From Hydrogenophaga sp. (GTDB lineage Bacteria > Pseudomonadota > Gammaproteobacteria > Burkholderiales > Burkholderiaceae_C), in NCBI RefSeq assembly GCF_022844385.1, contig NZ_JALHLX010000001.1, positions 41,675 to 105,674 on the forward strand: a stretch of 64,000 nucleotides of DNA, read 5' to 3'. The notes under the pieces are model-generated. The model was not told the origin of the DNA. It worked only from the letters and a program-made list of their open reading frames with translations, and did not search any database. Position numbers and translations under genes: made by a program. Below, piece after piece: positions 1 to 8,795 of the stretch. Every line of letters starts with the position of its first letter. The first letter of the stretch is position 1.

Positions 1-347
1 TCATCCAGCGTGCAGCCGGGCTTGGCCACGGTGGCTTCAAACGGGTAAAGGTTGACGATCAGCAGGTCGATGGTCTCGATGCCGTGGGTCTTGAGTGCGG
101 CCATGTGCTCGGCCACATCGCGCCGGGCCAACAGGCCGCCGTGCACCTTGGGGTGCAGCGTCTTCACGCGGCCGTCCAGCATCTCGGGGAAGGCGGTGAC
201 TTCGGCCACCTCGGTCACGGGCAGGCCCTGGTCGGCCAGCAGTTTGGCGGTGCCGCCAGTGGAGATGAGGGACACGCCGAGGCTGTGCAGTGCCTGGGCG
301 AGTTCGACGATGCCGGTCTTGTCGGAAACGGAGATGAGTGCGCGCAT
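1..347 (-). CDS. purH: Bifunctional AICAR transformylase/IMP cyclohydrolase PurH, N-terminal part (runs off the window)
   Basis: PurH carries out the last two steps of de novo purine synthesis: formylation of AICAR and ring closure to IMP. Only the first 115 or so codons are present; the gene continues beyond base 1. The visible part is the start of the IMP cyclohydrolase (MGS-like) domain: it begins [13 protein letters not shown], and the segments [11 protein letters not shown] and [16 protein letters not shown] are strongly conserved in PurH. The ATG at 347-345 begins the conserved sequence; no better start is visible upstream. It lies 37 bases downstream of fis on the same strand, so dusB-fis-purH may be one transcript. 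Confidence 0.95.
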   Translation of the reverse strand, partial: MRALISVSDKTGIVELAQALHSLGVSLISTGGTAKLLADQGLPVTEVAEVTAFPEMLDGRVKTLHPKVHGGLLARRDVAEHMAALKTHGIETIDLLIVNLYPFEATVAKPGCTLD

Positions 348-384
348 GAACAGGGTCTTGGTGGTTTTTTGAAAGGGGGCGGGC

Positions 385-621
385 TCAGTCGATGAGCTTG
401 TGTTCGAGCAACTTTTTGCGCAGGGTGTTGCGGTTCAGGCCCAACCACAGCGCGGCGCGCGACTGGTTGTGCTGCGCCTGCTCCATCACCACTTCGAGCA
501 GCGGTTTTTCGACCGCCTTGACCAGCATGTCGTGCAGGTTGGCCGGGTCGGTGCCGTTGAGATCGTGGAAGAAATCTTCCATGCTGGCACGCACACAGTC
601 GTGCAGGTTGTTCTTGTTCAT
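385..621 (-). CDS. fis: DNA-binding protein Fis
   Basis: A 78-residue nucleoid-associated protein that bends DNA and modulates rRNA, tRNA and recombination functions. The C-terminal half (residues 45-78) carries the Fis-type helix-turn-helix, with [20 protein letters not shown] followed by RKKL. The start at 621 ([10 protein letters not shown]) gives a family-like length; a longer frame exists upstream but lies inside dusB. Its ATG overlaps the dusB stop codon by four bases (ATGA), which is the conserved dusB-fis arrangement of proteobacteria and implies translational coupling. Confidence 0.95.
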   Translation of the reverse strand: MNKNNLHDCVRASMEDFFHDLNGTDPANLHDMLVKAVEKPLLEVVMEQAQHNQSRAALWLGLNRNTLRKKLLEHKLID

Positions 622-1649
622 GCGGCCAGTTTCCAGTCGTCTCTCGGGGTTGTTGTTGTGTCGCTGGACCACGCGTCCAGGCTCTCGCTCACGCAGCGCA
701 GCTGCTCGTCCACTGTGGTGGTGGTGTTCACGCGGGCGCGAAACACGGCTGCGGCGCCAGCCGGCAACGGCAGCGACTGCGCGTACCAGCCCAGGTGCTT
801 GCGCGCGCTGCGCACGCCGGTGAACTCGCCGTAGAGGTCGTAGTGGTCGTGCAGGTGGTCGAGCAGCCAGACGCGCACCTCGGCCAGGTCGGGCGGTGGC
901 AGGTGCTCACCCGTGGCGAGAAAGTGCGCGATCTCCCGAAAGATCCACGGCCGACCTTGCGCGGCGCGGCCGATCATGATGGCGTCGGCGCCCGTGCGGC
1001 GCAGCACCTCGCGCGCCTGCTCGGGGCTGTTGATGTCGCCGTTGGCCACCACCGGGATGCGCACGCGGCTCTTGATGTGGGCCACGGTGTCGTGCTCGGC
1101 CTGGCCCTTGTAACCCTGCTCGCGCGTGCGGCCGTGCACGGTAAGCATTTGCACGCCGGCGGACTCGGCAGCCAGCGCGAGTGTGGGCGCGTTGCGCACG
1201 CTCGCGCACCAGCCGGTGCGCATCTTGAGCGTCACGGGCACACCCTGCGGTTCGCACGCGGCCACCACGGCCTGCACGATTTCAATGGCCAATGCCTCGT
1301 CCTGCATGAGGGCAGAGCCGGCCCATTTGTTGCAGACCTTCTTGGCCGGGCAACCCATGTTGATGTCGATGATCTGCGCGCCGCGGTCGATGTTGTAGCG
1401 CGCGGCGTCGGCCATCATCTGCGCGTCGGTGCCGGCGATCTGCACCGCGATGGGTGCGGCTTCACCTTCGTGGTTGGCGCGGCGCGAGGTCTTCAGGCTG
1501 TCCTGCAGATCGGGGCGCGAGGTCACCATCTCGCTGACTGCATAACCCGCACCCAACCGTTTGCAAAGCTTGCGAAACGGCCGGTCCGTCACCCCCGCCA
1601 TGGGTGCGACAAACAGGGCATTGGGCAGGGTGAAGGCCCCGAGTTGCAT
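618..1649 (-). CDS. dusB: tRNA-dihydrouridine synthase DusB
   Basis: An FMN-dependent enzyme that reduces uridine to dihydrouridine in the tRNA D-loop. The 343-residue product has the TIM-barrel Dus features: FVAPMAGVTDRPFRKL near the N terminus, NMGCPAKKVCNKWAGSALM containing the catalytic Cys, VHGRTREQGYKG, and the FMN-binding segment VVANGDINS followed by DAIMIGRAAQGRPW. The ATG at 1649 begins MQLGAFTLPNALF, as expected for DusB; an upstream TTG at 1700 would only add an unconserved tail. It is the first gene of the dusB-fis-purH block. Confidence 0.96.
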   Translation of the reverse strand: MQLGAFTLPNALFVAPMAGVTDRPFRKLCKRLGAGYAVSEMVTSRPDLQDSLKTSRRANHEGEAAPIAVQIAGTDAQMMADAARYNIDRGAQIIDINMGCPAKKVCNKWAGSALMQDEALAIEIVQAVVAACEPQGVPVTLKMRTGWCASVRNAPTLALAAESAGVQMLTVHGRTREQGYKGQAEHDTVAHIKSRVRIPVVANGDINSPEQAREVLRRTGADAIMIGRAAQGRPWIFREIAHFLATGEHLPPPDLAEVRVWLLDHLHDHYDLYGEFTGVRSARKHLGWYAQSLPLPAGAAAVFRARVNTTTTVDEQLRCVSESLDAWSSDTTTTPRDDWKLAA

Positions 1650-1807
1650 GGCGGTGGGAGAATGCGGGTGGTTGGATGAGGCCTCCGCAGGTCCGGCCAA
1701 TGCTGGGTGCGAAGGAGGGCGATTCTACCTGCCTGTTTTTTCAGCAGGCGATATCCGAACCCTTGCTTTCGCATTTCACACAACACCACGCGCAACGCCA
1801 CACACAA

Positions 1808-1829
1808 CGCCGACCGACGGCGTTTTTTT
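1808..1829 (+). terminator. Small intrinsic-terminator-like hairpin before yqaA
   Basis: CGCCG (1808-1812) and CGGCG (1818-1822) can form a 5-bp stem with loop ACCGA, followed directly by seven T residues (1823-1829). It lies only ten bases before the ATG of the YqaA gene, and no plus-strand gene lies upstream that would need termination. It could attenuate the yqaA transcript, or be chance: the stem is short. Confidence 0.25.
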
Positions 1830-1838
1830 CTGCTGCCC

Positions 1839-2321
1839 ATGCCCGACTGGTTCAACCACCTGATGCAACTCCTGGCCCTGCCCGAATTCGGGCTGAGCAC
1901 TGTGTTCGTGGTGGCCTTCGTCTCGGCCACGCTGTTGCCCATGGGCTCGGAGCCCGCAGTGTTCGGCCTCATCAAACTCAACCCCGAATTGTTCTGGCCA
2001 GCCATCCTGGTGGCCACCGCCGGCAACACGCTGGGCGGCGCGGTGAGCTGGGCCATGGGCCTTGGAGCACACAAGGCGGTGGACAAGGCACGCGGGCACC
2101 ATGTCGATGTGCGCGCGCTGGCCTGGCTCGAGCGGTTCGGACCCAAAGCCTGCCTGCTGAGCTGGCTTCCGGTGGTGGGCGACCCGCTGTGCGCGGTGGC
2201 CGGCTGGCTCAAGTTTCCGTTCTGGCCCTGCGTGCTCTACATGGCCATCGGCAAGTTCGCGCGCTACCTCACCATGACGGCGGCGCTGCTCTGGTTCTTT
2301 CCCGGCGCCTACCAAGGATGA
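1839..2321 (+). CDS. YqaA-family small membrane protein (DedA/VTT-like)
   Basis: A 160-residue integral membrane protein of the DedA/VTT superfamily, YqaA branch. The segment FVVAFVSATLLPMGSEPAVFG, followed by a membrane helix containing VATAGNTLGGAVSWAMG and later by RFGPKACLLSWLPVVGDPLCAVAG, is typical of YqaA; related VTT proteins act in lipid scrambling or membrane homeostasis, but this branch has no assigned role. The ATG at 1839 (MPDWFNHLM) matches the family length; upstream GTG codons would add an unconserved leader. No clear Shine-Dalgarno is visible. Its stop overlaps the start of the MFS gene (ATGA), so the two are coupled. Confidence 0.88.
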   Translation: MPDWFNHLMQLLALPEFGLSTVFVVAFVSATLLPMGSEPAVFGLIKLNPELFWPAILVATAGNTLGGAVSWAMGLGAHKAVDKARGHHVDVRALAWLERFGPKACLLSWLPVVGDPLCAVAGWLKFPFWPCVLYMAIGKFARYLTMTAALLWFFPGAYQG

Positions 2322-3502
2322 GCACCAGCACTTCGGCCCTGCCACGCGCCCTCTGGGCCTTGATGGTCGGCAACTTTGTGATCGGCACCGGCGTGATGGT
2401 GGTGCCGGGCACCCTCAACGACATCAGCCAGTCGCTGGGCGTGTCGATCCCGCAGGCGGGTCAGCTCATCACGGCAGCGGCCATCCTCATGGGCCTGGGC
2501 GCGCCGGCCTTTGCCAGCCTGGTGGCCGGCTGGGACCGCCGCCGCCTGCTCACCATCTCGCTGCTCTGGTACGGCCTGCTCACCGCCGCCTGCGCTCTCG
2601 CCCCGAGCTACGCCAGCCTGCTGCCGCTGCGCGTGCTGGCCGTCATTTCGCCCGCCGTCTTCACACCGCAGGCCGCGGCCTGCGTGGGCCTGCTGGTGCG
2701 GCCCGATCAGCGCGGACGCGCCATCACCTTCGTGTTCCTCGGTTGGTCGGTGGCCTCGGTCATGGGCATGCCGCTGTCGGCCTGGATTGGTGGCACGCTG
2801 GGCTGGCGCTGGGCGTTTGGCCTGGTGGCGCTGATGTCGCTGGCCAGCGCGGCCTGGGTCTGGCGCGAGATGCCGGACGGCATCAAACCCGCCGCCCTGT
2901 CGCGCCAGGCCTGGCAGGCCACACTGGGTTCAGCGCCGCTCATGCTGGCCGTGGGCGTGACGCTGCTCTCTGCCTTCGGGCAGTTCACGCTGTTCTCGTA
3001 CTTTGCGCCCTACTTCTTCCAGACCCTGGGTCTGGGCGGCGGCGCGCTGTCGCTCATGTTCCTGTGGTTCGGCGCCTTTGGTCTGGCGGGCAACGTGGGC
3101 ATGTCGCGCTGGATCGACCGCATCGGGTCGGCGCGCGCTGTGCTCATCTCGCTCGGTCTGATCGTGCTGAGCCTGCTGCTGTGGCCACTGGGCCAGGGCG
3201 GCGTGTGGCAGCAGGCTCTGGTGCTGGTGCCATGGGCGCTGGGCTGCTTTGCGGTGAACTCGGCGCAGCAGGCGCGGCTGGTGCACATCTCACCGGCCCT
3301 GGCACCCGCCACGGTGGCGCTCAACACCTCGGCCATGTACGGCGGTCAGGCCATGGGTGCGGCGCTGGGCGGGTTGATGATTGCGCAGGGCCGCATGCTC
3401 AGCCTCAATCAAGTGGGTCTGGCCGTGCTGGTCTTGGCCATGGCCCTGAGCGTGTGGGCCGCGCGGGCGCAGTCGGGCTCGCTGTCTCAGAAGCGTTCGT
3501 AG
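2318..3502 (+). CDS. Major facilitator superfamily transporter (drug/arabinose-efflux type)
   Basis: A 394-residue inner-membrane protein with about twelve hydrophobic segments and an MFS signature between TM2 and TM3 (ASLVAGWDRRRLL); RPDQRGRAITFVFLGWSVASVMGMPL is the conserved stretch around TM4-TM5 of AraJ-like efflux permeases. It probably exports a small molecule by proton antiport; the substrate cannot be read from the sequence. The ATG at 2318 overlaps the yqaA stop. Its 3' end overlaps the convergent pseudouridine-synthase-like gene by 16 bases. Confidence 0.9.
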   Translation: MSTSTSALPRALWALMVGNFVIGTGVMVVPGTLNDISQSLGVSIPQAGQLITAAAILMGLGAPAFASLVAGWDRRRLLTISLLWYGLLTAACALAPSYASLLPLRVLAVISPAVFTPQAAACVGLLVRPDQRGRAITFVFLGWSVASVMGMPLSAWIGGTLGWRWAFGLVALMSLASAAWVWREMPDGIKPAALSRQAWQATLGSAPLMLAVGVTLLSAFGQFTLFSYFAPYFFQTLGLGGGALSLMFLWFGAFGLAGNVGMSRWIDRIGSARAVLISLGLIVLSLLLWPLGQGGVWQQALVLVPWALGCFAVNSAQQARLVHISPALAPATVALNTSAMYGGQAMGAALGGLMIAQGRMLSLNQVGLAVLVLAMALSVWAARAQSGSLSQKRS

Positions 3503-4260
3503 GGCAGCAGGTAACGCCACTCGCCCACCGGCAGACCAGCCAGCGAAATGCGGCCCAGCCGCAGGCGGCGCAAGGCAGTGAGTTGCAAACCGGCGCGCTC
3601 ACACAGGTGCGCCACCTGACCCGGCCGGTTGCCCTTGATGGCTAGGCGCAGGCGCAGTTCGCTCTGCCAGCTGGCGCGCGCCGAGGGCACGGCCCAGCCA
3701 TCAAAGAACAGCGCCTTGCCCAAGGATTTGAGCACCGCGTCACGCCGGGCTTCGTCTTCCAGCTCGGGATCGGCCGCCACCTCGGCCAGCCACTCGTGTT
3801 CCAGCTGACCCGCGTCGTCGGTCATCTTGCGCGCCACGCTCGGGTTTTGCGTGAACACCATCAGGCCACTGGCCTTGGTGCCCAGCGGTGACACTGGCAG
3901 CAGCTTGTGCAGGTGCGCCTTGAGCGGGCGCACGCCGGAGCGGTCGCCCTTGAAGCGGTTGCTGTTGGTGAACCACTTGGCCGCGAGTGCGTCGGGCAGC
4001 AGTGGTTCGTCGGGGAGCACGCGGTTGGCCGGCTTGTGCCAGATCAGCGTCATTGACTCCAGCGGCTCCAGCCTGGCCTTGGGGTCCAGCAGCACGGTCT
4101 GGTGGTCGCTCACCCGCTCCATGGGCTCTTCCACCACCACACCGTCCACCCGCACCCAGCCGCCGGCGATGTAGTTTTCGGCGTCGCTGCGCGAGCACGG
4201 CAGTTGTGCGGCCAGGCGTTTGGCCAGGCGCTGGGGTTCGGGCTGGCCAGTCTGGGTCAT
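3487..4260 (-). CDS. RsuA/RluF-type pseudouridine synthase homologue lacking the catalytic Asp
   Basis: A 257-residue protein with an N-terminal S4 RNA-binding domain (about residues 9-60; RLAKRLAAQLPCSRSDAENY, then GGWVRVDG) and an RsuA/RluF-like core. In active enzymes the core reads PVGRLDxxTxGLLxxT; here residues 122-136 read PVSPLGTKASGLMVF, so the catalytic Asp is replaced by Gly127 and the preceding Arg by Pro125. The rest of the fold is recognisable (LEHEWLAEV, GNRPGQVAHLCERAG, LRRLRLGRISLAGLPVGEWRYL). This suggests an RNA-binding protein derived from a modification enzyme rather than an active synthase. It overlaps the convergent MFS gene and starts just 8 bases after ychF ends on the same strand order. 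Confidence 0.85.
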   Translation of the reverse strand: MTQTGQPEPQRLAKRLAAQLPCSRSDAENYIAGGWVRVDGVVVEEPMERVSDHQTVLLDPKARLEPLESMTLIWHKPANRVLPDEPLLPDALAAKWFTNSNRFKGDRSGVRPLKAHLHKLLPVSPLGTKASGLMVFTQNPSVARKMTDDAGQLEHEWLAEVAADPELEDEARRDAVLKSLGKALFFDGWAVPSARASWQSELRLRLAIKGNRPGQVAHLCERAGLQLTALRRLRLGRISLAGLPVGEWRYLLPYERF

Positions 4261-4268
4261 GGTGGCGT

Positions 4269-5360
4269 TCAGCTGCTGAACAGGAAGTTCATCACGTCGC
4301 CGTCCTTGACGACGTACTCCTTGCCTTCGGCGCGCATCTTGCCGGCGTCCTTGGCGCCTTGTTCGCCCTTGAAGTTGATGAAGTCGTCAAACGCGATGGT
4401 CTGGGCACGGATGTAGCCCTTCTCGAAATCGGTGTGGATCACGCCGGCGGCCTGCGGGCCGGTGTCGCCCACGTGGATGGTCCAGGCGCGCACTTCTTTC
4501 ACACCGGCGGTGAAGTAGGTCTGCAGACCGAGCAACTGATAAGCCGCGCGGATCAGGCGGTTCAAGCCGGGCTCGTCCTGACCCAATTCCTTGAGGAATT
4601 CGAGCCGGTCGGCATCGTCCATCTCGGAGAGTTCGGCCTCGATCTTGGCGCAGATGGCGACCACGGGCGCGTTCTGTTTCGCGGCGAATTCGCGCAGGCG
4701 GTCGAGGAACGGGTTGTTCTCGAAGCCGTCTTCGGCCACGTTGGCCACGAACATGGCGGGCTTCGCCGTGATCAGGAAAAACTGCTTGAGCTGCGCCTGC
4801 TCTTCCTTGCTGAAGTCGATGGTGCGCACCGGCTGGGTGTTGTTGAGTGCGGCCTGGCACTTCTCCAGAATCGCCACCTGCTTGATGGATTCCTTGTCGC
4901 CGGAGCGCGCGGTCTTGCTCACGCGGTGCAGGGCCTTCTCCACGGCGGCGAGGTCGGCCAGACAGAGTTCGGTGAGGATGACCTCGATGTCGGCGATGGG
5001 ATCGACCTTGTTGGCCACGTGGATCACGTTGTCGTCTTCAAAACAGCGCACCACGTTGACGATGGCATCGGTCTCGCGGATGTGCGCCAGAAACTTGTTG
5101 CCCAGGCCTTCACCGGTGCTCGCGCCCGCCACCAGGCCGGCAATGTCCACAAACTCCACGATCGCCGGCACCACACGCTCGGGTTCAACGATGGCGGCCA
5201 GTTGCGCCAGCCGTGGATCGGGCACTTCCACCACGCCGGTGTTGGGCTCGATGGTGCAGAAGGGGTAGTTCTCGGCCGCGATGCCGGCTTTGGTCAGCGC
5301 GTTGAAAAGGGTGGACTTGCCCACGTTGGGCAGGCCCACGATGCCGCATTGGAGGCTCAT
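4269..5360 (-). CDS. ychF: Ribosome-associated P-loop ATPase YchF
   Basis: A 363-residue Obg-family NTPase that prefers ATP and is linked to ribosome function and oxidative-stress response. The P-loop is GLPNVGKST (residues 8-16); switch-region sequence [16 protein letters not shown]3 [17 protein letters not shown] and the C-terminal TGS-like domain ([16 protein letters not shown], then [17 protein letters not shown]) follow in the usual order. The length matches E. coli YchF. It starts at an unambiguous ATG ([12 protein letters not shown]). It lies directly upstream of the pseudouridine-synthase homologue. Confidence 0.97.
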   Translation of the reverse strand: MSLQCGIVGLPNVGKSTLFNALTKAGIAAENYPFCTIEPNTGVVEVPDPRLAQLAAIVEPERVVPAIVEFVDIAGLVAGASTGEGLGNKFLAHIRETDAIVNVVRCFEDDNVIHVANKVDPIADIEVILTELCLADLAAVEKALHRVSKTARSGDKESIKQVAILEKCQAALNNTQPVRTIDFSKEEQAQLKQFFLITAKPAMFVANVAEDGFENNPFLDRLREFAAKQNAPVVAICAKIEAELSEMDDADRLEFLKELGQDEPGLNRLIRAAYQLLGLQTYFTAGVKEVRAWTIHVGDTGPQAAGVIHTDFEKGYIRAQTIAFDDFINFKGEQGAKDAGKMRAEGKEYVVKDGDVMNFLFSS

Positions 5361-5418
5361 GGAAAACTTTCGGATCGGTCGGGGGAACCCGCGATTTTAC
5401 GGGCGGGGGTTGCTGTTG

Positions 5419-6321
5419 TCAGAAACGCCAATCGGCGTTGACGGTCTGGCCCACGCGCAGCACCTGCCCGTCGCCCTCGATCACGATGGCATTCATGCCG
5501 AAGGTGACGGCGCCGTTCAGGCGTGGGTCTTGCCGGTAGGTCTGCAGCGTGTCGCCCACCGCCGGGCTGGGCACAGCGGTGGTCGGGTCGACGTTGGGAA
5601 TGGGGCAGCGGCCGCAGGGCTTCACGGGTTCGATCACCGCCGTGCCGTCGCCGGTGATGATGTTCATGGCACCCACGCGGTCTTCGTCGTGCGACTCCAC
5701 GGCGCCCAGCACGATGTTGGGCCGGAAACGGCGCATGTCCACGGGCGCGTGGCCGGCGGCCACCAGGCGAGCGTTGAGGTCGGCCAGCGAGGCGTTGCTG
5801 GTCACCAGCAGGCCAAAACCGTCGGCGAACTGGGTGGTGGCCTCCACCCCGCCGGTCCAGGCCGGGTCGCAGGGGCGTTTCACATCGGGATCGAACCGCG
5901 CCAGCCGCAACTTTTTCAGATGCGAAGGTGCGTCCGGACCGAGAAAGTCGCTGAACCACTGCGCCGCCACATCACCCATGTCGCAGGCGTCCACCGCGTC
6001 GGCCCACACCCGCACCTTGAGCGGGCCTTCGGCCACGTCCAGCCCCAGGTGCAACGACAGCATGCCCGGTGCGCGCAGCATCAGCTGACCCATCTTGAAC
6101 GAGGGCTGGATCAGCGCCATGCGCGGCAGCTCGCGCTGGCTGACAAATTCACCCTCGCTGTCCACCACCATCCACGCGCGGTCGTAGAGCAGGCCGGTGT
6201 CGGTCAGCTCGCATTCGCGCAACGAAATGCCGGCGCAGGACTTGACCGGGTAGACCCAGAGTTCTTCGATGGTGGCCTGCACGTCGGCGGCGGGGGTGGC
6301 AGGGGTGTTGGCTGGATTCAT
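5419..6321 (-). CDS. MOSC domain-containing protein (MOSC N-terminal beta-barrel plus MOSC)
   Basis: A 300-residue protein with the MOSC_N domain (about 17-140; ELWVYPVKSCAGISLRE, then LLYDRAWMVVDSEG) followed by a MOSC domain (about 150-295) that contains the conserved cysteine motif KPCGRCPIPNVDP. MOSC proteins bind molybdenum cofactor or handle sulfur; in bacteria several (YcbX, YiiM) reduce N-hydroxylated compounds together with a partner reductase. No ferredoxin domain is fused here, unlike E. coli YcbX, so an electron donor must come from elsewhere. The ATG at 6321 was chosen because homology begins shortly after it; upstream codons are low-complexity. It is divergent from the UbiH-family gene. 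Confidence 0.88.
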   Translation of the reverse strand: MNPANTPATPAADVQATIEELWVYPVKSCAGISLRECELTDTGLLYDRAWMVVDSEGEFVSQRELPRMALIQPSFKMGQLMLRAPGMLSLHLGLDVAEGPLKVRVWADAVDACDMGDVAAQWFSDFLGPDAPSHLKKLRLARFDPDVKRPCDPAWTGGVEATTQFADGFGLLVTSNASLADLNARLVAAGHAPVDMRRFRPNIVLGAVESHDEDRVGAMNIITGDGTAVIEPVKPCGRCPIPNVDPTTAVPSPAVGDTLQTYRQDPRLNGAVTFGMNAIVIEGDGQVLRVGQTVNADWRF

Positions 6322-6419
6322 GGCGGGGGGCAGCAGGTTCGGGGGTGGAAAGCCGGGGCGGCCCGCAGGGGTTTGGCCCGTGGAAGGGCCGGATTGTGCC
6401 CTGCTCCTAAAATCCCTCC

Positions 6420-7583
6420 ATGAATGCAACACCCCCGCGAACCGGTACCCCCCGGCGTTTTGATGTCGCCGTGCAGGGCGCGGGTGTGGTGGGCCAGACA
6501 CTGGCCCTCCTGCTGGCGCGCGACCGCCTGCGGGTGGCACTGGTCAGCCAACCGCGCGAAACCATCACCCCCGACGTTCGCGCCTATGCACTCAACAGCG
6601 CCTCGCGCGAGGTGCTGCGCTCGGTGCGGGCCTGGCCCGAAACCGACGACAGCGGCCCGCAACCGGGCGCCATCACCCCGGTGAACGCGATGCAGGTCTG
6701 GGGCGACGACGGCGGCGAGCTCAACTTCTCGGCCAGCGACCAGAGCAGCGACGCCCTCACCTGGATCGTGGATGTGCCCGCACTGGAACAACGCCTGAGC
6801 GATGCCGTGGGCTTCCAGGGCAGCATCGAGCGCCTGACCGAAACCCCGGCCGCTGCCCTCACCGTGGTCTGCGAGGGCAAGCGCAGCCAGACCCGCGAGC
6901 AACTCGGCCTGGCGTTTGACGTGCGCCCCTACGACCACAAGGCGGTGGCGGCGCGGCTGCGCTGCGAACTGCCCCATGGCGGTGTGGCGCGCCAGTGGTT
7001 CGCGCACGGAGAGGTGATGGCCCTGCTGCCGCTGGGTGGCGCGCAGGGGAACTCTGTGGCCCTGGTGTGGTCTGTTCCTGCAGCGCAGGCCGACGCCTGG
7101 CTGCAGTCCGACCCCTCCACCCTGGCCCAGGCGGTGCAGGCGCGCAGCGCCAACACCCTGGGCACCCTGCACATGGACAGCCCCGCCCAAGCCTGGCCCC
7201 TCGAACTCTCGCGCGCACAGCGCTGGATCGCCCGCACCGCCACCGGCGGCGTGGCGCTGGCCGGCGACGCGGCGCACGCCATGCACCCGCTGGCGGGTCA
7301 GGGCCTCAATGTGGGCCTGGCCGATGTGGCCGAACTCGCCCGCGTGCTGCATGCGCGCGAGTACTGGCGCGATCTGGGTGACCTCAAACTCCTGCGCCGT
7401 TATGAGCGCGCCCGCGCTGCCGAGGTGGGTGCCATGGGCTGGGTCACCGACAGTTTGTTTGGCCTGTTTTCCCACGAGGACAGCCGCGTGCAGGCGTTGC
7501 GCAACTGGGGCCTGAGCAGTTTCAACCGCAGCGGCCCGCTCAAACGCTGGCTGGCGCGCCAGGCCATGGGCCAGCCGGCCTGA
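6420..7583 (+). CDS. UbiH/UbiF/COQ6-family FAD-dependent hydroxylase
   Basis: A 387-residue flavoprotein monooxygenase, most likely hydroxylating the ubiquinone ring. The FAD dinucleotide fold is at the N terminus (DVAVQGAGVVGQTLALLLAR), and the second FAD motif GVALAGDAAHAMHPLAGQGL followed by NVGLADV is diagnostic for the UbiH/UbiF/COQ6 family. Which ring carbon it acts on (UbiH, UbiF, UbiI or UbiM type) cannot be decided from sequence alone. It begins the plus-strand run ending in the M61 peptidase gene, with dsbC 40 bases downstream. Confidence 0.9.
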   Translation: MNATPPRTGTPRRFDVAVQGAGVVGQTLALLLARDRLRVALVSQPRETITPDVRAYALNSASREVLRSVRAWPETDDSGPQPGAITPVNAMQVWGDDGGELNFSASDQSSDALTWIVDVPALEQRLSDAVGFQGSIERLTETPAAALTVVCEGKRSQTREQLGLAFDVRPYDHKAVAARLRCELPHGGVARQWFAHGEVMALLPLGGAQGNSVALVWSVPAAQADAWLQSDPSTLAQAVQARSANTLGTLHMDSPAQAWPLELSRAQRWIARTATGGVALAGDAAHAMHPLAGQGLNVGLADVAELARVLHAREYWRDLGDLKLLRRYERARAAEVGAMGWVTDSLFGLFSHEDSRVQALRNWGLSSFNRSGPLKRWLARQAMGQPA

Positions 7584-7623
7584 ACTCCCTTTCCCCCCCC
7601 GATCGCCACAGAGCGCCCCCACA

Positions 7624-8325
7624 ATGAAATGTTTCAAGTCCTTGTTGCTGCTGGCGCTGACCGCCTTGTCCCTGGGCGCGCTGGCGCAGGAAGCCGCCAT
7701 CCGCAAGAACCTCGCCGAGCGCCTGCCCAAGCTGCCGGCCATTGACGAAGTCAGCAAGACGCCGATGCCAGGCGTCTTTGAAGTCCGCATCAACGGCAGC
7801 GACATCTTCTACACCGACGCCGAAGGCAACTACCTGATCCAGGGCACGCTGATCGACACCCGGGCGCGCGTCAATCTGACCGAACAACGCCTGGAGAAGC
7901 TCACCGCTCTGGCTTTCAAGGACCTGCCGCTGAAAGACGCCTTCACCCTGGTGCGTGGCAACGGCAAACGCAAGATGGCGGTGTTTGAAGACCCGAACTG
8001 CGGCTACTGCAAAAAGCTGCACCAGGAGTTTGCCGATCTCGACAACGTGACGGTGCACGTGTTCCTCATCCCGGTGCTCGGGCCGGACTCGGCGGAAAAA
8101 TCGCGCCGCATCTGGTGCGCCAAGGACAAGGCCAAGACCTACAGCGCCTGGATGGTCAACAACCAGCCGCCCGCCGCCGCCACCTGTGATACCGCCGCCA
8201 TCGAGCGCAACAGTCGCCTGGCCAGCAAACACGGCATCAAGGGCACGCCCACCATGATCTTCACCAACGACACCCGGGTACCGGGCTTCATCACGGCCGA
8301 CCGCATCGAGACCCTGCTCAACTGA
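7624..8325 (+). CDS. dsbC: Periplasmic disulfide isomerase DsbC
   Basis: A 233-residue thioredoxin-fold isomerase that reshuffles wrong disulfides in periplasmic proteins. It has a Sec signal peptide (residues 1-21, ending LGALAQ), an N-terminal dimerisation region (about 22-85; GVFEVRINGSDIFYTDAEGNY) and a thioredoxin domain with active site CGYC (residues 126-129) in the context FEDPNCGYCKKLH. The cis-Pro loop is KGTPTMIF. A second Cys pair (WCAKDK and ATCDT) matches the structural disulfide of DsbC. The stop overlaps the next ATG (TGATG). Confidence 0.95.
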   Translation: MKCFKSLLLLALTALSLGALAQEAAIRKNLAERLPKLPAIDEVSKTPMPGVFEVRINGSDIFYTDAEGNYLIQGTLIDTRARVNLTEQRLEKLTALAFKDLPLKDAFTLVRGNGKRKMAVFEDPNCGYCKKLHQEFADLDNVTVHVFLIPVLGPDSAEKSRRIWCAKDKAKTYSAWMVNNQPPAAATCDTAAIERNSRLASKHGIKGTPTMIFTNDTRVPGFITADRIETLLN

Positions 8326-8795
8326 TGCAGCTGCGCATGCCTTTGTCCGATGTCCCCGGCGAGCCGCACGAGTACCCGCTCATCCACAACCTGGGCTACG
8401 CCGGCCTGATCCCGCTGGTGGGTCTGGCGCTGCTGGTGTGGCTGGTCACGCCCGACCTGCAGGCCTGGGTGGCCCTGGCGCTGGCGGCCTATGCCGCCCT
8501 CATCGCCTCCTTTCTCGGTGGCATCCACTGGGGCATCGGCTGGAGCCGGCTGGCGCAGGCGCCCGACGGTCAGGCGCATTTCATCTGGGGCGTGATGCCC
8601 TCGCTGCTGGCCTGGCCTGGCCTGGTGATGCCGCCCTATGCGGGCCTGGCCTGGCTGGGCGTGGTGTTGATCGTGTGTTACCTGGTCGATCGCAGGCTCT
8701 ATGCCCAAGCCGGGCTCGGTGCCTGGCTCAAGTTGCGTTTTCGTCTCTCGGCCGTTGCGGCGCTGAGTTGTTTCATCGGTGCAGGAGCCCTCTGA
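8325..8795 (+). CDS. DUF3429 membrane protein
   Basis: A 156-residue integral membrane protein with about five hydrophobic segments. The DUF3429 hallmark is visible: the small-residue-rich start LGYAGLIPLVGL and the central FLGGIHWGIGW. Function is not known; members are found widely in proteobacteria and eukaryotic organelles. An in-frame ATG at 8337 (MPLSDVPG) is an alternative start, but the ATG at 8325 is coupled to the dsbC stop by a TGATG overlap. The gene is in turn coupled to the M61 peptidase by another TGATG. Confidence 0.85.
   Translation: MQLRMPLSDVPGEPHEYPLIHNLGYAGLIPLVGLALLVWLVTPDLQAWVALALAAYAALIASFLGGIHWGIGWSRLAQAPDGQAHFIWGVMPSLLAWPGLVMPPYAGLAWLGVVLIVCYLVDRRLYAQAGLGAWLKLRFRLSAVAALSCFIGAGAL

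Noticed and set aside
1..347. Truncated purH as a pseudogene
   Set aside because: The frame is intact to base 1 and simply continues outside the window.
1808..1829. Possible riboswitch or attenuator before yqaA
   Set aside because: Only a 5-bp stem with a T tract, no leader ORF and no upstream plus-strand gene; kept as a low-confidence terminator-like element only.
2318..4260. Overlap of MFS and pseudouridine-synthase-like genes as evidence of misassembly
   Set aside because: A 16-base convergent overlap with both stops clean is normal in such compact genomes.
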